Positions 31,217 to 40,571 of a stretch of DNA of 56,988 nucleotides are shown here, one piece after another. Both the position numbers and the translations under genes were made by a program. A model generated the notes under the pieces. It was not told the DNA's origin, ran no database searches, and worked only from the letters and a program-made list of their open reading frames with translations. The first letter of the stretch is position 1; each line of letters begins with the position of its first letter. Source of the DNA: an uncultured Elusimicrobiales bacterium (GTDB lineage: Bacteria; Elusimicrobiota; Elusimicrobia; Elusimicrobiales; Elusimicrobiaceae); contig CALUUY010000003.1 of the NCBI GenBank assembly GCA_944324095.1, positions 1-56,988 on the forward strand, given 5' to 3'.

Positions 31217-32272
31217 TCAGTGGATAATGGAAATACTTTGCAGGCCGCTTTTCATCACCCATTTGCGTAAAAACGGCTGATACATAAACGGACATTTAAA
31301 TAATTTAGCCCAAAGTTTAAGACGCAACGCCAAAACACCGCGCGCGTAACGGCGGTGTTCCTGCGGGCCGGGGTTCTGCCCCAAAGCACGCGCCAAGCGA
31401 AGCGCACTAATCATAGCGCTGGAAATACCTTCCAAACTGCTGGGGCTTATAAAGCCGGCAGCTTCACCAATCAAAAATACGCCGTCTTTCCCCAAGCAAA
31501 ACTCCTGCCAAGAAGCGGGGCGCAGCACGCGGCAGGCTTGTGTTTTGACAGGCTCTGCAAAACAAAAACCATATTTTTTCAATGCCTGTTTTTGATTTTC
31601 AAAACGCTGGCGGCAATGTAAAGAGGGATAAGCTCCGCCAAAAATAAAATAGCCGTCTTTAGATACAGACCAAGAATAACAATCCGTTTGTGCCGGGTCA
31701 AAAATACAAGAATAAAACGGGCTTTTATGGGTTTCTTTAAACCACTGTTGCACCGCTGTGTAACTGCGTATATGGTGAGACGGAAAAAACACCCGCCGCA
31801 CACAAGAGTCCGCCCCGTCCGCCCCCACAATACGCTTTGCGCTTACGGTATGGGTTTGCCCTTTAGCTTGATAAGTTATATTAAAACATCCGTCTGGCCG
31901 GCGCTCCAACTGTACCACCAGTGCACCGTGGATTACCTCCGCCTCCGGAGGGATAAGTGACACCATCCACCGGTCAAAGGCCGTTCTATCCATATTCATA
32001 TAAAACCGCTGATAATGACGGCATAACCCGGTAGATAAATCCAACGTACGCACGGCAAAAAGTTGCGGGTCAACCAATACGGATTTGGGCAAATTTAAAT
32101 CAAACCGGGCCAAAGTTTTTTGTGCGTCTGGTGCCAACAGCCCGCCGCAAGGTTTTTCAAACCCGCCGGGCTGAAATGTTTTTTTGTCCAGGCACAACAC
32201 TTTTTTACCGCCAAGCAGCCGCGCTAATGTGCTGCCGGCCGGCCCCAGCCCAATAATAACTACATCAAACAT
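31217..32272 (-). CDS. FAD-dependent oxidoreductase (geranylgeranyl reductase-like)
   Basis: A 351-residue flavoprotein: N-terminal dinucleotide fold VVIIGLGPAGSTLARLL, KPCGGLL, the GADGADS motif, and LIGEAAGFISPSSLEGIS for the FAD ribityl site. This layout is shared by the FixC/geranylgeranyl-reductase group, which reduces isoprenoid double bonds or acts in electron transfer. The substrate is not evident. The gene is not tightly linked to a pathway: the ECF operon lies on one side and NAD synthetase on the other. Confidence 0.8.
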   Translation of the reverse strand: MFDVVIIGLGPAGSTLARLLGGKKVLCLDKKTFQPGGFEKPCGGLLAPDAQKTLARFDLNLPKSVLVDPQLFAVRTLDLSTGLCRHYQRFYMNMDRTAFDRWMVSLIPPEAEVIHGALVVQLERRPDGCFNITYQAKGQTHTVSAKRIVGADGADSCVRRVFFPSHHIRSYTAVQQWFKETHKSPFYSCIFDPAQTDCYSWSVSKDGYFIFGGAYPSLHCRQRFENQKQALKKYGFCFAEPVKTQACRVLRPASWQEFCLGKDGVFLIGEAAGFISPSSLEGISSAMISALRLARALGQNPGPQEHRRYARGVLALRLKLWAKLFKCPFMYQPFLRKWVMKSGLQSISIIH

Positions 32273-32320
32273 ATTTATCCATTACCCCTTATTTTGGGCT
32301 ACACGATTTCCCGTTTAAAA

Positions 32321-32345
32321 GCGCGTAACGCCAAGCGTTACGCGC
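32321..32345 (-). terminator. Hairpin downstream of nadE
   Basis: Perfect 10-bp stem GCGCGTAACG / CGTTACGCGC with a 5-nt loop and TTTT on the minus strand. A second stem (GGTTTACGG / CCGTAAACC, 32369-32397) has the nadE stop codon in its loop, so two hairpins stand in series. Confidence 0.6.
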
Positions 32346-32382
32346 AATCCAGAAATGTTTAAACCCCGGGTTTACGGACGGA

Positions 32383-34314
32383 TTAAACCCGTAAACCTTC
32401 AGCCTCGTCCAGCCAGGCTTGGGCGCTGGCGTCGCTTGGCATACGCCAATCCCCGCGCGGAGACAAAGACACCGCACCCACTTTCGGCCCGTCCGGCAGG
32501 CAGGAACGTTTATACTGCTGGGCAAAAAAACGTTTAAAAAATACAACCAGCCATTTCTTAATCACCACCGCCGTATAAACGCCTTTAAACGCATAACAAG
32601 CTAAAAAGAATATTTTGGCCGGGCCAAACCCGTGGCGTATAAAATAGTACAAAAAGAAATCGTGCAGCTCGTAAGGCCCCACCAAATCTTCCGTCTTTTG
32701 GGCTATTTTACCTTGTTTATCCGCAGGCAGCAGTTCCGGGCTGATGGGTGTATCTACAATATCCTGCAAAGTTTTACGCACGGACGCTTTGGCCTGCTGT
32801 TGGGCTTCCCACAAAACCAAATGCTTGACCAAGGTTTTAGGTACGGACGCATTAACCCCGTACATAGACATATGGTCACCATTATAAGTAGCCCACCCCA
32901 AACTAAGTTCAGATAAATCCCCCGTACCAATTACCATACCGCCTGTTTGGTTGGCAATGTCCATTAAAATTTGGGTACGCTCGCGCGCTTGGGCGTTTTC
33001 GTAAGTTACATCGTGCACAGAAGGGTTGTGAGAAATGTCTTTAAAATGCTGTAAGCACGCGTCTTTAATAGATACTTCCCGTATAGAGATTTTAAGTGCT
33101 TTCATCAAATCAACAGCGTTTTTATAGGTGCGCCCCGTGGTGCCAAAACCAGGCATAGTCACCCCGATAATTTGTGTGCGGGGAAGGCCCAGCTTGTCAA
33201 ACGCGCGCACGCAAACGAGCAAGGCTAATGTAGAATCCAACCCGCCGGAAATACCTATCACCGCACTGCGCGCACCGGTGTGTGCCAAGCGCCGTGCAAG
33301 GCCCAGTGTTTGTATAGAGAAAATTTCTTCGCAATTTTCATCCAAGGCCGCTCCTTGCGGGATAAACGGAGCCGAATCCACCGGGCGGGTTAAATTCACC
33401 TTTTTGGCCGCGTCCAGCGGGCATTCAACCAGCCGGAAAGGGGTTTGAGAGGCTAGGGCAGAGTCTCCCGAAAAAGTGGTATTTTGACGGCGCTCCCGGC
33501 GCAGGCGCTCCACATCAATTTCGCTAATAGTAAGTTGAGGGGTCACTTCAAAACGTTTGGAAGACGCTAAAAGGGCGCCGTTTTCATAAATAAGTCCGTT
33601 TGAGCCAAACACAACGTCCGTGGTGGACTCGCCAAACCCGCACGAAGCATACACATACCCGCACAAACACCGCGCCGATTGCTGCGCCACTAAAGAACGC
33701 ACATACCGGTTCTTGCCGGCCAGTTCATTACTGGCGGAAAGATTTAAAATAATCTCCGCCCCTTGCAAAGCGGCTTGACTGCTGGGCGGAATGGCAGACC
33801 ATAAATCTTCGCAAATTTCCACCCCAAACACACATCCTGCCGCTTTAAACAACAAATCCGTTCCCGCGGGTACGTGCTGGCCGCATAACTCTACACTGTC
33901 TGCACCCCAATCCGAGGCGGAAACAAACCAGCGTTTTTCATAAAATTCCTGATAATTAGGCAGGCAGGTTTTAGGCACTACACCCCAAATACGACCCCGG
34001 CAGCATACGGCCGCTGCATTTAAAAGCACATTGTTAACCGCAACCGGCAGCCCTACCACAAACAAAATATCCAAGGCTTGGGTGCGCTTTAACAAGTTGG
34101 CTAAAGCTTCCTCGGCGCTTTGCAGCAACAGCGGCTGACCAAACAAGTCTCCACACGTATATCCCGTTATGCACAGTTCCGGGAATACTACCAAACGCAC
34201 GCCTTCTTTATGCGCTTGGTGGATTAATTTTTCTATCTCTTGCACGTTGTAGGCGCAATCGGCCACTTTTAATGCGGAAGTGGCAGCCGCCGTTTTGATA
34301 AATCCGTAATTCAT
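32383..34314 (-). CDS. nadE: Glutamine-dependent NAD+ synthetase
   Basis: A 643-residue two-domain enzyme for the last step of NAD synthesis. The N-terminal nitrilase-type glutaminase has Glu in VVFPELCITGYT, Lys in VPKTCLPNYQEF and Cys in FGVEICEDLW. The C-terminal synthetase has the P-loop GISGGLDSTLALL and TGDLSELSLGWATYNGD. The start at 34314 gives the normal YGFIKTAAA opening. It uses glutamine rather than free ammonia. Confidence 0.93.
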   Translation of the reverse strand: MNYGFIKTAAATSALKVADCAYNVQEIEKLIHQAHKEGVRLVVFPELCITGYTCGDLFGQPLLLQSAEEALANLLKRTQALDILFVVGLPVAVNNVLLNAAAVCCRGRIWGVVPKTCLPNYQEFYEKRWFVSASDWGADSVELCGQHVPAGTDLLFKAAGCVFGVEICEDLWSAIPPSSQAALQGAEIILNLSASNELAGKNRYVRSLVAQQSARCLCGYVYASCGFGESTTDVVFGSNGLIYENGALLASSKRFEVTPQLTISEIDVERLRRERRQNTTFSGDSALASQTPFRLVECPLDAAKKVNLTRPVDSAPFIPQGAALDENCEEIFSIQTLGLARRLAHTGARSAVIGISGGLDSTLALLVCVRAFDKLGLPRTQIIGVTMPGFGTTGRTYKNAVDLMKALKISIREVSIKDACLQHFKDISHNPSVHDVTYENAQARERTQILMDIANQTGGMVIGTGDLSELSLGWATYNGDHMSMYGVNASVPKTLVKHLVLWEAQQQAKASVRKTLQDIVDTPISPELLPADKQGKIAQKTEDLVGPYELHDFFLYYFIRHGFGPAKIFFLACYAFKGVYTAVVIKKWLVVFFKRFFAQQYKRSCLPDGPKVGAVSLSPRGDWRMPSDASAQAWLDEAEGLRV

Positions 34315-34338
34315 TGGGCCCTCTGGGGGAAATACCCC

Positions 34339-34608
34339 TTATTTGGATATTTTATCAATTATATCAATCATTTCGGCCGCTTTCTGACGGGCGTCTTTAG
34401 AGCCGGCCCCAAAGGCTCCGGCCACACAGTGGGATAAATGCGCGCGCAACACTTCACAATGGGCGCGGCGCAAAACAGCTTCAGCCGCCAGAATTTGGTT
34501 AACAATGTCCACACAGTAGCGGTCTTCTTCCACCATTTTAAGTACGCCGTCCACCTGGCCGCGGGCCGTTTTTAATAGACGAATAATCTTTTTAGGGTCA
34601 GCCTGCAT
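34339..34608 (-). CDS. csoR: CsoR-family copper-sensing repressor
   Basis: An 89-residue four-helix metalloregulator. ARGQVDGVLKMVEEDRYCVDI gives the first Cys; HLSHC further on supplies the His and second Cys of the C-H-C copper site. It follows copA directly (0-nt gap). The operon therefore encodes the pump and its own repressor, and a GC-rich palindrome fits as its operator upstream of copA. Confidence 0.88.
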   Translation of the reverse strand: MQADPKKIIRLLKTARGQVDGVLKMVEEDRYCVDIVNQILAAEAVLRRAHCEVLRAHLSHCVAGAFGAGSKDARQKAAEMIDIIDKISK

Positions 34609-34824
34609 TTATTCCCCCTCTTTCAGTGCTGTTACCTGATAACCGGCTTTTTCCACCGCTAAGCGCAAAGCCTCGGCAGATAGGTGTTCTCCTTCCACCC
34701 GCACCGTTTTAGAAGGCAAATCCACCTCCGCCTTCTGTACCCCAGGCACTTGCTGTAAAGCACTTTGTACGCGCCCCGCACAATGGGAACACATCATACC
34801 CTCTACCGTTAATATTTGTATCAT
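34609..34824 (-). CDS. Possible internal start: free CopZ-like copper chaperone
   Basis: An in-frame ATG at 34824 inside copA has AAGGAG (34834-34839) 9 nt upstream. Starting there gives a 71-residue protein, the normal size of CopZ: MIQILTVEGMMCSHCAGRV with the CxxC Cu(I) site. Both the fusion and the free chaperone could be made from one mRNA. Whether internal initiation happens is inference. Confidence 0.5.
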   Translation of the reverse strand: MIQILTVEGMMCSHCAGRVQSALQQVPGVQKAEVDLPSKTVRVEGEHLSAEALRLAVEKAGYQVTALKEGE

Positions 34825-37128
34825 GGGTTTATTCTCCTTACTTGCATTAAGTGTAACAAAATGGGGCTTAAAAAAGCGCAGCCGCAGCGCATTAGATACT
34901 ACAAATACGGAACTAAAACTCATTGCAGCCGCCGCAAACATAGGGTTTAACTTCCACCCCAGTACCGGGTACAACAACCCCGCCGCCAGCGGAATCCCGG
35001 CCACATTATAAAAAAATGCCCAAAATAAATTTTGCTTAATGTTATACAAAACCGCCCGGCTTAATTGTAAAGCCGCCGCTACGCCAAGTAAATCCGGCCG
35101 CACTAAAACAATGTCCGCCGTTTCCAGCGCCACGTCCGTTCCCGCCCCAACGGCTATACCTACATCCGCCGCGGCCAAGGCGGGGGCGTCGTTAATACCA
35201 TCACCCACCATTGCTACGCGCTGCCCTTGCTGCTGAAGACGGCGGATAAAGCCTTCTTTTTCCTGCGGCAACACCCCGGCAACCACTTGCTTAATCCCTA
35301 CCTGACGGGCTACCGCCTGAGCGGTAGCCTCATTGTCTCCAGTTAATAAACAAACCTCCAGCCCCATATTCTGCAACGTATGTACCGCTTCACGCGCCTG
35401 CGGTTTGATTAAATCCTCTACCGCTAAAATACCGGCCAATTTGCCCCCGCGCATAATAAATAAAGGGGTTTTTCCTTCGCAAGCCCACGCTAAAGCCTGT
35501 TGGCTAAAAGTAGCAGGCACCACCCCTTCTTGCCGGGCTAACTTTTCATTTCCCGCGGCAGCGCGCACGCCGTTTATTTGTGCACACACGCCCAGCCCGG
35601 GCAGCAAAGTAAACGCCTGCGCGTCCACCGTTGGCGTAATCCCTTTCTGGCGGGCCAAACGCTCCACTGCACGCGCAAAAGGATGTTGAGAAGGTTTTTC
35701 CAACGCATACGCCAAGGACAATAAACTTTCTTGTGTTTCATTTTCCGCCGTTTGCCAAGCTGTAATTTCCGCCTGGCCGGCAGTAACGGTTCCCGTTTTA
35801 TCCAACACCACGCTGTTTACCCGCCCGCTGGCTTCCAACGCCGCGGCCGATTTTATAAACACCCCCTGCCTGGCCCCAACCCCGGTGCCCACCATAATGG
35901 CCGTAGGGGTAGCCAACCCCAGTGCACACGGGCAGGAAATAACCAATACAGAAATGGCTCTCAAAACCGCTTCATCCATCCCGGCCCCCGCCAACCACCA
36001 GCCAATAGCCGTGCACAACGCTATCCCCATCACGACCGGCACAAAAACCGCGCTCACTTTGTCCGCCAGCCGGGCAACCGGCGCTTTGGATGCATTGGCT
36101 TGTTCCACCAATTTAATAATTTGGGAAAAGACCGTATCCCGGCCGGTTTTTTCGGCACGCATTTCAAAATATCCGTCCGTATTAACTGTGGCGGCCGATA
36201 CGCGGGAACCGACAACTTTTGTTACAGGCACACTCTCCCCCGTTAAAGCGGCTTCATCCACCGCTCCGCAACCTTTTACCACCACCCCGTCTGCGGCTAT
36301 GCGTCCCCCGGCGCGAATGATTAAAATGTCCCCAGCCTGCACTTGCTCGGCAGGCACCACGCGTTCCACGCCGTTTTCCAACCGCACAGCTTCCTGCGGG
36401 GCCAAGGCCATTAAAGATTGGACGGCTTGAGTGGTTTTGCCTTTAGCACGAGTTTCTAAGTATTTACCCAAAGTAATAAGCGTTAAAATCATACCGGCAG
36501 ACTCAAAATAAAGCCCGTGCAGGGCTTCAAAAGCCAGCGCCGCTGCATCTGCCTGCTGCATAAAAAACAGCACCCGGTACAAAGCCCATATTCCAGACAC
36601 GACAGACGCCCCCGCCCCCACCGCAATCAAGCTATTCATATTCGGAGCACGCAAAAACAACATTTTAAACCCGTTGGAAAAAATGACACGATTAATAAAC
36701 AAAATAGGAAGCAACAATAAAAATTGAGTAAACGCAAAAAGCCCCGGGTTTTTACTAAAAACCTCAGGCAAAGGGAGGGACAACATCCCCCCCATAGCTA
36801 CATACAAAAGCGGCAACAAAAACAAAACAGAAGCCGTAAACCGAGTAAGAAGTTGTGTTTCTTCCGCCGGGGTTTTATCAGCCGGCTTTACACGGCAGCA
36901 CGCAAGAGGAGTTTGCTCAACAACCTCCGCCCCATAGCCAGCGTTTTTAACCGCCTCCGCCACGGCCGAAAGGGAAGAGGCTTTTCCCTTCCATTCCACC
37001 CGCAAAGTGTTTTGAAGCAAATTCACTTGCGCCGCATTTACCCCGGGCACAGAAAGAGCCGCTTTCTCCACGTGCGCGGCACAAGCAGCACAGCTCATAC
37101 CGGATATTTTAAAAACAGAAACGGACAT
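34609..37128 (-). CDS. copA: Copper P1B-type ATPase fused to a C-terminal CopZ-like domain
   Basis: An 839-residue protein: N-terminal heavy-metal domain (GMSCAAC, Cys13 and Cys16), membrane helices, the transport motif SCPCALGLATP, phosphorylation motif DKTGTVTAG, and TGDN / VGDGINDAPALA. After the last helices a short linker leads into a second heavy-metal domain with GMMCSHC at the very C-terminus, an unusual place. The linker residues SKENKPM are the translation of a ribosome-binding site and a start codon (AAGGAG, 9 nt, ATG), so the C-terminal domain looks like a former separate copZ that lost the stop codon between it and copA. It exports Cu(I) from the cytoplasm. Confidence 0.92.
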   Translation of the reverse strand: MSVSVFKISGMSCAACAAHVEKAALSVPGVNAAQVNLLQNTLRVEWKGKASSLSAVAEAVKNAGYGAEVVEQTPLACCRVKPADKTPAEETQLLTRFTASVLFLLPLLYVAMGGMLSLPLPEVFSKNPGLFAFTQFLLLLPILFINRVIFSNGFKMLFLRAPNMNSLIAVGAGASVVSGIWALYRVLFFMQQADAAALAFEALHGLYFESAGMILTLITLGKYLETRAKGKTTQAVQSLMALAPQEAVRLENGVERVVPAEQVQAGDILIIRAGGRIAADGVVVKGCGAVDEAALTGESVPVTKVVGSRVSAATVNTDGYFEMRAEKTGRDTVFSQIIKLVEQANASKAPVARLADKVSAVFVPVVMGIALCTAIGWWLAGAGMDEAVLRAISVLVISCPCALGLATPTAIMVGTGVGARQGVFIKSAAALEASGRVNSVVLDKTGTVTAGQAEITAWQTAENETQESLLSLAYALEKPSQHPFARAVERLARQKGITPTVDAQAFTLLPGLGVCAQINGVRAAAGNEKLARQEGVVPATFSQQALAWACEGKTPLFIMRGGKLAGILAVEDLIKPQAREAVHTLQNMGLEVCLLTGDNEATAQAVARQVGIKQVVAGVLPQEKEGFIRRLQQQGQRVAMVGDGINDAPALAAADVGIAVGAGTDVALETADIVLVRPDLLGVAAALQLSRAVLYNIKQNLFWAFFYNVAGIPLAAGLLYPVLGWKLNPMFAAAAMSFSSVFVVSNALRLRFFKPHFVTLNASKENKPMIQILTVEGMMCSHCAGRVQSALQQVPGVQKAEVDLPSKTVRVEGEHLSAEALRLAVEKAGYQVTALKEGE

Positions 37129-37140
37129 AAAGCCTCCATA

Positions 37141-37173
37141 TACCCCACCCCTGGGGGGTGTATATTTATTATA
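37141..37173 (-). promoter_or_regulatory. copA promoter with CsoR-like operator
   Basis: TATAAT on the minus strand (plus 37168-37173) is followed downstream by TACCCCACCCCTGGGGGG plus TGTA (37141-37162), a GC-rich pseudo-palindrome flanked by TA that resembles CsoR operators. It overlaps the expected transcription start, so bound repressor would block copA-csoR. The -35 region is weak. Confidence 0.6.
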
Positions 37174-37205
37174 GCATTATGTCCGTTTACAAAGCAGAGG
37201 GGCTG

Positions 37206-38303
37206 TTAACGCCAAGACAGAAGAAAATCGTAGGGGGTTTCTATTTTTAAATCACTGCCCATAATAAGGGCCGCTTCTTTACTGTTGGCACGATATATAC
37301 CGTAAACGCCTTCGGGCGGGGCAGGCTGATGTTCAAGCCACATATTCCATATACTTTCCGCACTGCCGGGAATACGCCAACCGTTTGGAATAAAATCAAT
37401 AACAAAAGTTTTGCCCACGTTTAAAGAAAGCGGCACGCTGCCGGCAATGGCATAACTCCAATGCGCTTTACCGCCATATACAAAAAACACGCCCTGCGGG
37501 TCTAAACGGCGCAACTGGGCAATTTTTTCTACAAAGCTTCGGTTGCGTATCTCCTGCCCGCTGGCGGAAATGTATTTACGCACCACCCGCTGGCGCACAT
37601 TGGACAAGGAAGTATTATACAACCGCACCAAAGCCGGGCGCTCAAGCCCAACTAAAAAAACCCCCTGCTCTTTTACCAAAGATTCCAACATCTGTGCGCG
37701 GGACAACCCCTGCTTGCTGTACGGGCCGTTTGGCCCCCAATTAGCGGCGTGGTAAATGGTTCCGTCATCGGCCACGCTTTCGGCCAAAACATAAATATTA
37801 CGGTTAGGATAGGCGGAACGGTAATCTTTAATTAACTGGTAAATTTCCCGGTGGATGGCTTCACGCCCGTGTATCTCCCCCAAAAAAATGAGTTGGGCCG
37901 ATTGCGGTATCAGCCCGGCATAGTCCACACTGCGGGCATATTGTGCTTGAACCGGATTAGGATGATTTAAAAACAGTTCTAAATTCTTTTGAAGAAGCCA
38001 GTGCCTTTGGGCAGATAAAACTTGATTGCGTTTACTAAAAGACGGCGCTACACCTGCCGGGTTATACACGTTTTTATCTTCTTCCGCCAACATTTTAGCC
38101 AAGTTGGCTTTGTTTACTGCAGCTTGTGCGGCTTTTTGCGCACGTAAAGACAAGGTTGTCCCGGCTCGTCCGCCCAATAGGCTAAGCTCAGTTGCCTGCT
38201 TAGACACGGTAACAGCCGCATTTTTACCGGCCGAAACCAACGGCTGGGCCCAGCCGTTACAACCAAACAAAACAAGAAGCAAAAACAATGTATAGCGGTG
38301 CAT
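37206..38303 (-). CDS. ChaN/TIKI-like exported protein (paralogue 3)
   Basis: A 365-residue protein with a signal peptide (MHRYTLFLLLVLFGCNGWA-Q). It shares the family landmarks with the two copies at 12.5-15.3 kb: IFLGEIHGREAIH (GExH), NIYVLAES, FVEKIAQLRRLDPQGVFFVYGG and KAHWSY (GxxHW). The N-terminal ISS/TKGGK-like region is also similar (SAGKNAAVTVSKQ). It is shorter and more diverged. Function unknown; the copper genes next door are separated by a promoter and give no clear link. Confidence 0.72.
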   Translation of the reverse strand: MHRYTLFLLLVLFGCNGWAQPLVSAGKNAAVTVSKQATELSLLGGRAGTTLSLRAQKAAQAAVNKANLAKMLAEEDKNVYNPAGVAPSFSKRNQVLSAQRHWLLQKNLELFLNHPNPVQAQYARSVDYAGLIPQSAQLIFLGEIHGREAIHREIYQLIKDYRSAYPNRNIYVLAESVADDGTIYHAANWGPNGPYSKQGLSRAQMLESLVKEQGVFLVGLERPALVRLYNTSLSNVRQRVVRKYISASGQEIRNRSFVEKIAQLRRLDPQGVFFVYGGKAHWSYAIAGSVPLSLNVGKTFVIDFIPNGWRIPGSAESIWNMWLEHQPAPPEGVYGIYRANSKEAALIMGSDLKIETPYDFLLSWR

Positions 38304-38427
38304 ACTATTATTATACTTTTGTTGTCAAAAGAAACCTGGGTCTTTGGGCCTATATAAAAAACAGGTCTTTTCCCGCCGGGCGTAATTTGTTAAAATTATT
38401 CATTTTTGCTAGACTATTACCACGTCT

Positions 38428-39723
38428 ATGACTATATTAATCATCCTATTAATGTTAGTGCTTAACGCACTTTTGGCCGCCTATGAAATGGCCTTGGCCT
38501 CTGTTTCCCGCACCAAGCTTTCTATCTTGGCGCAGGAAAAGAAACCCGGCGCGGACGCGGCGCTGTTTATGAAAGACCATATGGAAGGCAGTTTAGCCGT
38601 GGTGCAAATTGGCATTACCTTAGTGGGTGCGGTGGCGGCAGCCTCCGGCGGGGCCAGCGCAGATGAGGCATTCTCCCCCAAGTTGCAAGAGTGGTTTTCT
38701 ATGCCTAAACGGCTGGCGGATATGTTGTCCGTTGCTTTGGTGGTGTTGCCGTTAAGCTTTATTACCATTGTGTTTGCAGAACTTACGCCTAAAACCTTTG
38801 CCATCAAAAATAAAGAATGGGTAGTATTAAAATTTTCCCCCGTTATGCGGCTTATGTATGCGGTGCTGTTTCCCATAGTGCGCATTATGGAAGCGTTGGT
38901 AAAATTTGCCACCCAAAAATCCTTCAAACAAGAACAAGACCCCAAAGAAGCCCAACAGGCCGCATTGGCGGATTTGCGCACGGCTGTTTCTATCGCTTCC
39001 TCCTCCCGCTTGTTTGGTAAAGCAGAAGAAAAAATTATGCTTTCCAGCGCTTTGTTTTATGTACGCAAAATACGAGAAATACAAGTGCCTATAGACCAAG
39101 TATATGTGCTCTATGCCAATGACTCCATTGCAGACACCTACCTAAAAGCCCATATGGATATGCACACCCGCTTCCCCGTATGCGAACAAAACGACAATCT
39201 GCAAAGCATCATCGGCTATTTAAATTTTAAAGACATTTTCCAAGCCACTAAACTCTCCGCCGGGAAACCCACCACCGCCCGCTCCATTATGCGCCCGATT
39301 GTAAGTTTAGATGCGGACACCATCATTTCCGCCACTTTGGATAAAATGATAAAAAGCCACCAGCATATTTGCCTAGTAACAGAAAAAGGCAAAATAACCG
39401 GTATTCTAACCTTGGAAGACATTTTTGAAGAAATGGTGGGCGAGATTGAAGACGAGTACGACTTTTTTGCTGCCTACATCCGCCCGTTTGGTGAAGGCGT
39501 AGTGGCCAGTGCCGCCGCCAACATAACCGACATTTACGCCGCGCTGAATTTACCCGTTCCGGCACAACTGGCTAAAATGTCGTTAGAACAATGGGCAGAA
39601 CAAAAGCTGGGCAGAAACGTAGCTAAAGAAGACAAAATTGTGGCAGACGGTTTATGCGTTGACCCGCGCAAATTCCGCCGGCACCGCTTAATGGAAGCTA
39701 TGGTAACCAAAGACAAGATCTAA
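38428..39723 (+). CDS. CNNM/CorC-type membrane protein with CBS domains
   Basis: A 431-residue protein of the HlyC/CorC (TlyC) group. The N-terminal CNNM membrane domain has LNALLAAYEMALASVSRTKL, GITLVGAVAAASGG and VFAELTPKTFAI. Two CBS motifs follow (ARSIMRPIVSLDADT; LVTEKGKITGILTLEDIFEEMVG is the second, given here in family pattern), then a short C-terminal CorC-type domain. Family members are linked to Mg2+/Co2+ or Na+ transport. Monocistronic. Confidence 0.88.
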   Translation: MTILIILLMLVLNALLAAYEMALASVSRTKLSILAQEKKPGADAALFMKDHMEGSLAVVQIGITLVGAVAAASGGASADEAFSPKLQEWFSMPKRLADMLSVALVVLPLSFITIVFAELTPKTFAIKNKEWVVLKFSPVMRLMYAVLFPIVRIMEALVKFATQKSFKQEQDPKEAQQAALADLRTAVSIASSSRLFGKAEEKIMLSSALFYVRKIREIQVPIDQVYVLYANDSIADTYLKAHMDMHTRFPVCEQNDNLQSIIGYLNFKDIFQATKLSAGKPTTARSIMRPIVSLDADTIISATLDKMIKSHQHICLVTEKGKITGILTLEDIFEEMVGEIEDEYDFFAAYIRPFGEGVVASAAANITDIYAALNLPVPAQLAKMSLEQWAEQKLGRNVAKEDKIVADGLCVDPRKFRRHRLMEAMVTKDKI

Positions 39724-39728
39724 CAAAA

Positions 39729-39752
39729 AACCCCGGTTAAACCGGGGTTTTT
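39729..39752. terminator. Bidirectional terminator between the CNNM and HAD genes
   Basis: CCCCGGTT / AACCGGGG stem with A-run on the left and T-run on the right, between convergent genes. Confidence 0.85.
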
Positions 39753-39770
39753 TATGTACACTTAAAAGCA

Positions 39771-40394
39771 CTATATCAGCACCGGCTTTTGGGCTGGCAA
39801 TAAACCTTTGCGAACCAACTCCAAGCGTAATTGTACCGGAGAATGAAAATCAATGGTTTTCATCCCCAGCTTGGCAGCAGCAATGGTATTTTCGGTCTTA
39901 TCGTCTATAAACAGCGTTTCGGCAGGGTCTAAACGATAACGCTCCAGCAGAATTTTATAAAGGGTGCTATCGGGTTTGATGGTCTTTTCCTCGCCGGAAA
40001 CCACTAACCCGGATAAAAGAGGGAAAAAGTTGTATCTGTCCTTTGCTAAAGAAATAGTCTCGGCAGACCAGTTGGTTAAACCATAAATGCGGTATCCCTG
40101 GTCATAAAGTTCTTTCATTATTTCTACACTGCCTTTAATCAGGCCACCTAACATTTCTTCCCAACGCAAATAATAATCATCAATCTGCGCCGAATAACGC
40201 GGATATTTTGCCTTCAATTCGCTAATACCTTGCGCAAAGCTTCTTCCCGCGTCCTGCCGGGAGTTCCACTCCGGCGTGCAAATATTATTTAAAAACCACT
40301 CCATTTCCTCTGTGGATGAAAAAATTTTACGGTATAAGTACCGCGGGTTCCAATCAATGAGCACTCCACCAAAATCAAACACAATGTTTTTCAT
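39771..40394 (-). CDS. HAD-family hydrolase
   Basis: A 207-residue haloacid-dehalogenase-fold protein. Motif I is VFDFGGVLIDWNP, motif II GLTNWS, the Lys lies in KTIKPDSTLY and motif IV is FIDDKTENTIAAAK. The start 40394 follows GGGGGAAG and gives the standard opening; 27 upstream residues in the frame are unlikely. Similar to epoxide-hydrolase N-terminal/YihX-like phosphatases; substrate unknown. Confidence 0.87.
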   Translation of the reverse strand: MKNIVFDFGGVLIDWNPRYLYRKIFSSTEEMEWFLNNICTPEWNSRQDAGRSFAQGISELKAKYPRYSAQIDDYYLRWEEMLGGLIKGSVEIMKELYDQGYRIYGLTNWSAETISLAKDRYNFFPLLSGLVVSGEEKTIKPDSTLYKILLERYRLDPAETLFIDDKTENTIAAAKLGMKTIDFHSPVQLRLELVRKGLLPAQKPVLI

Positions 40395-40544
40395 ACTTCC
40401 CCCTGACAAGTTGTGCCCTTCTGCTTTTATTATAACTTTCACATCCTTTCTTTTCAACGGATTTTCATTGATCACCCGGCTTTTTTAAAACCAGTTATTT
40501 CTAAAAGAAATTACGCCCACACGGTTTTACGGTTATTAATAAAA

Positions 40545-40568
40545 AACGCCGGGCTCATTCCCGGCGTT
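40545..40568 (-). terminator. Terminator of the purB-purA operon
   Basis: AACGCCGGG / CCCGGCGTT stem with a T-run on the minus strand (plus A-run at 40541-40546), just after the purA stop. Confidence 0.8.
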
Positions 40569-40571
40569 TTA

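Noticed and set aside
35731-36430. Long plus-strand open frames opposite copA
   Set aside because: GC-rich antisense frames made of Pro/Arg/Thr-rich low-meaning sequence; copA on the other strand is unambiguous.
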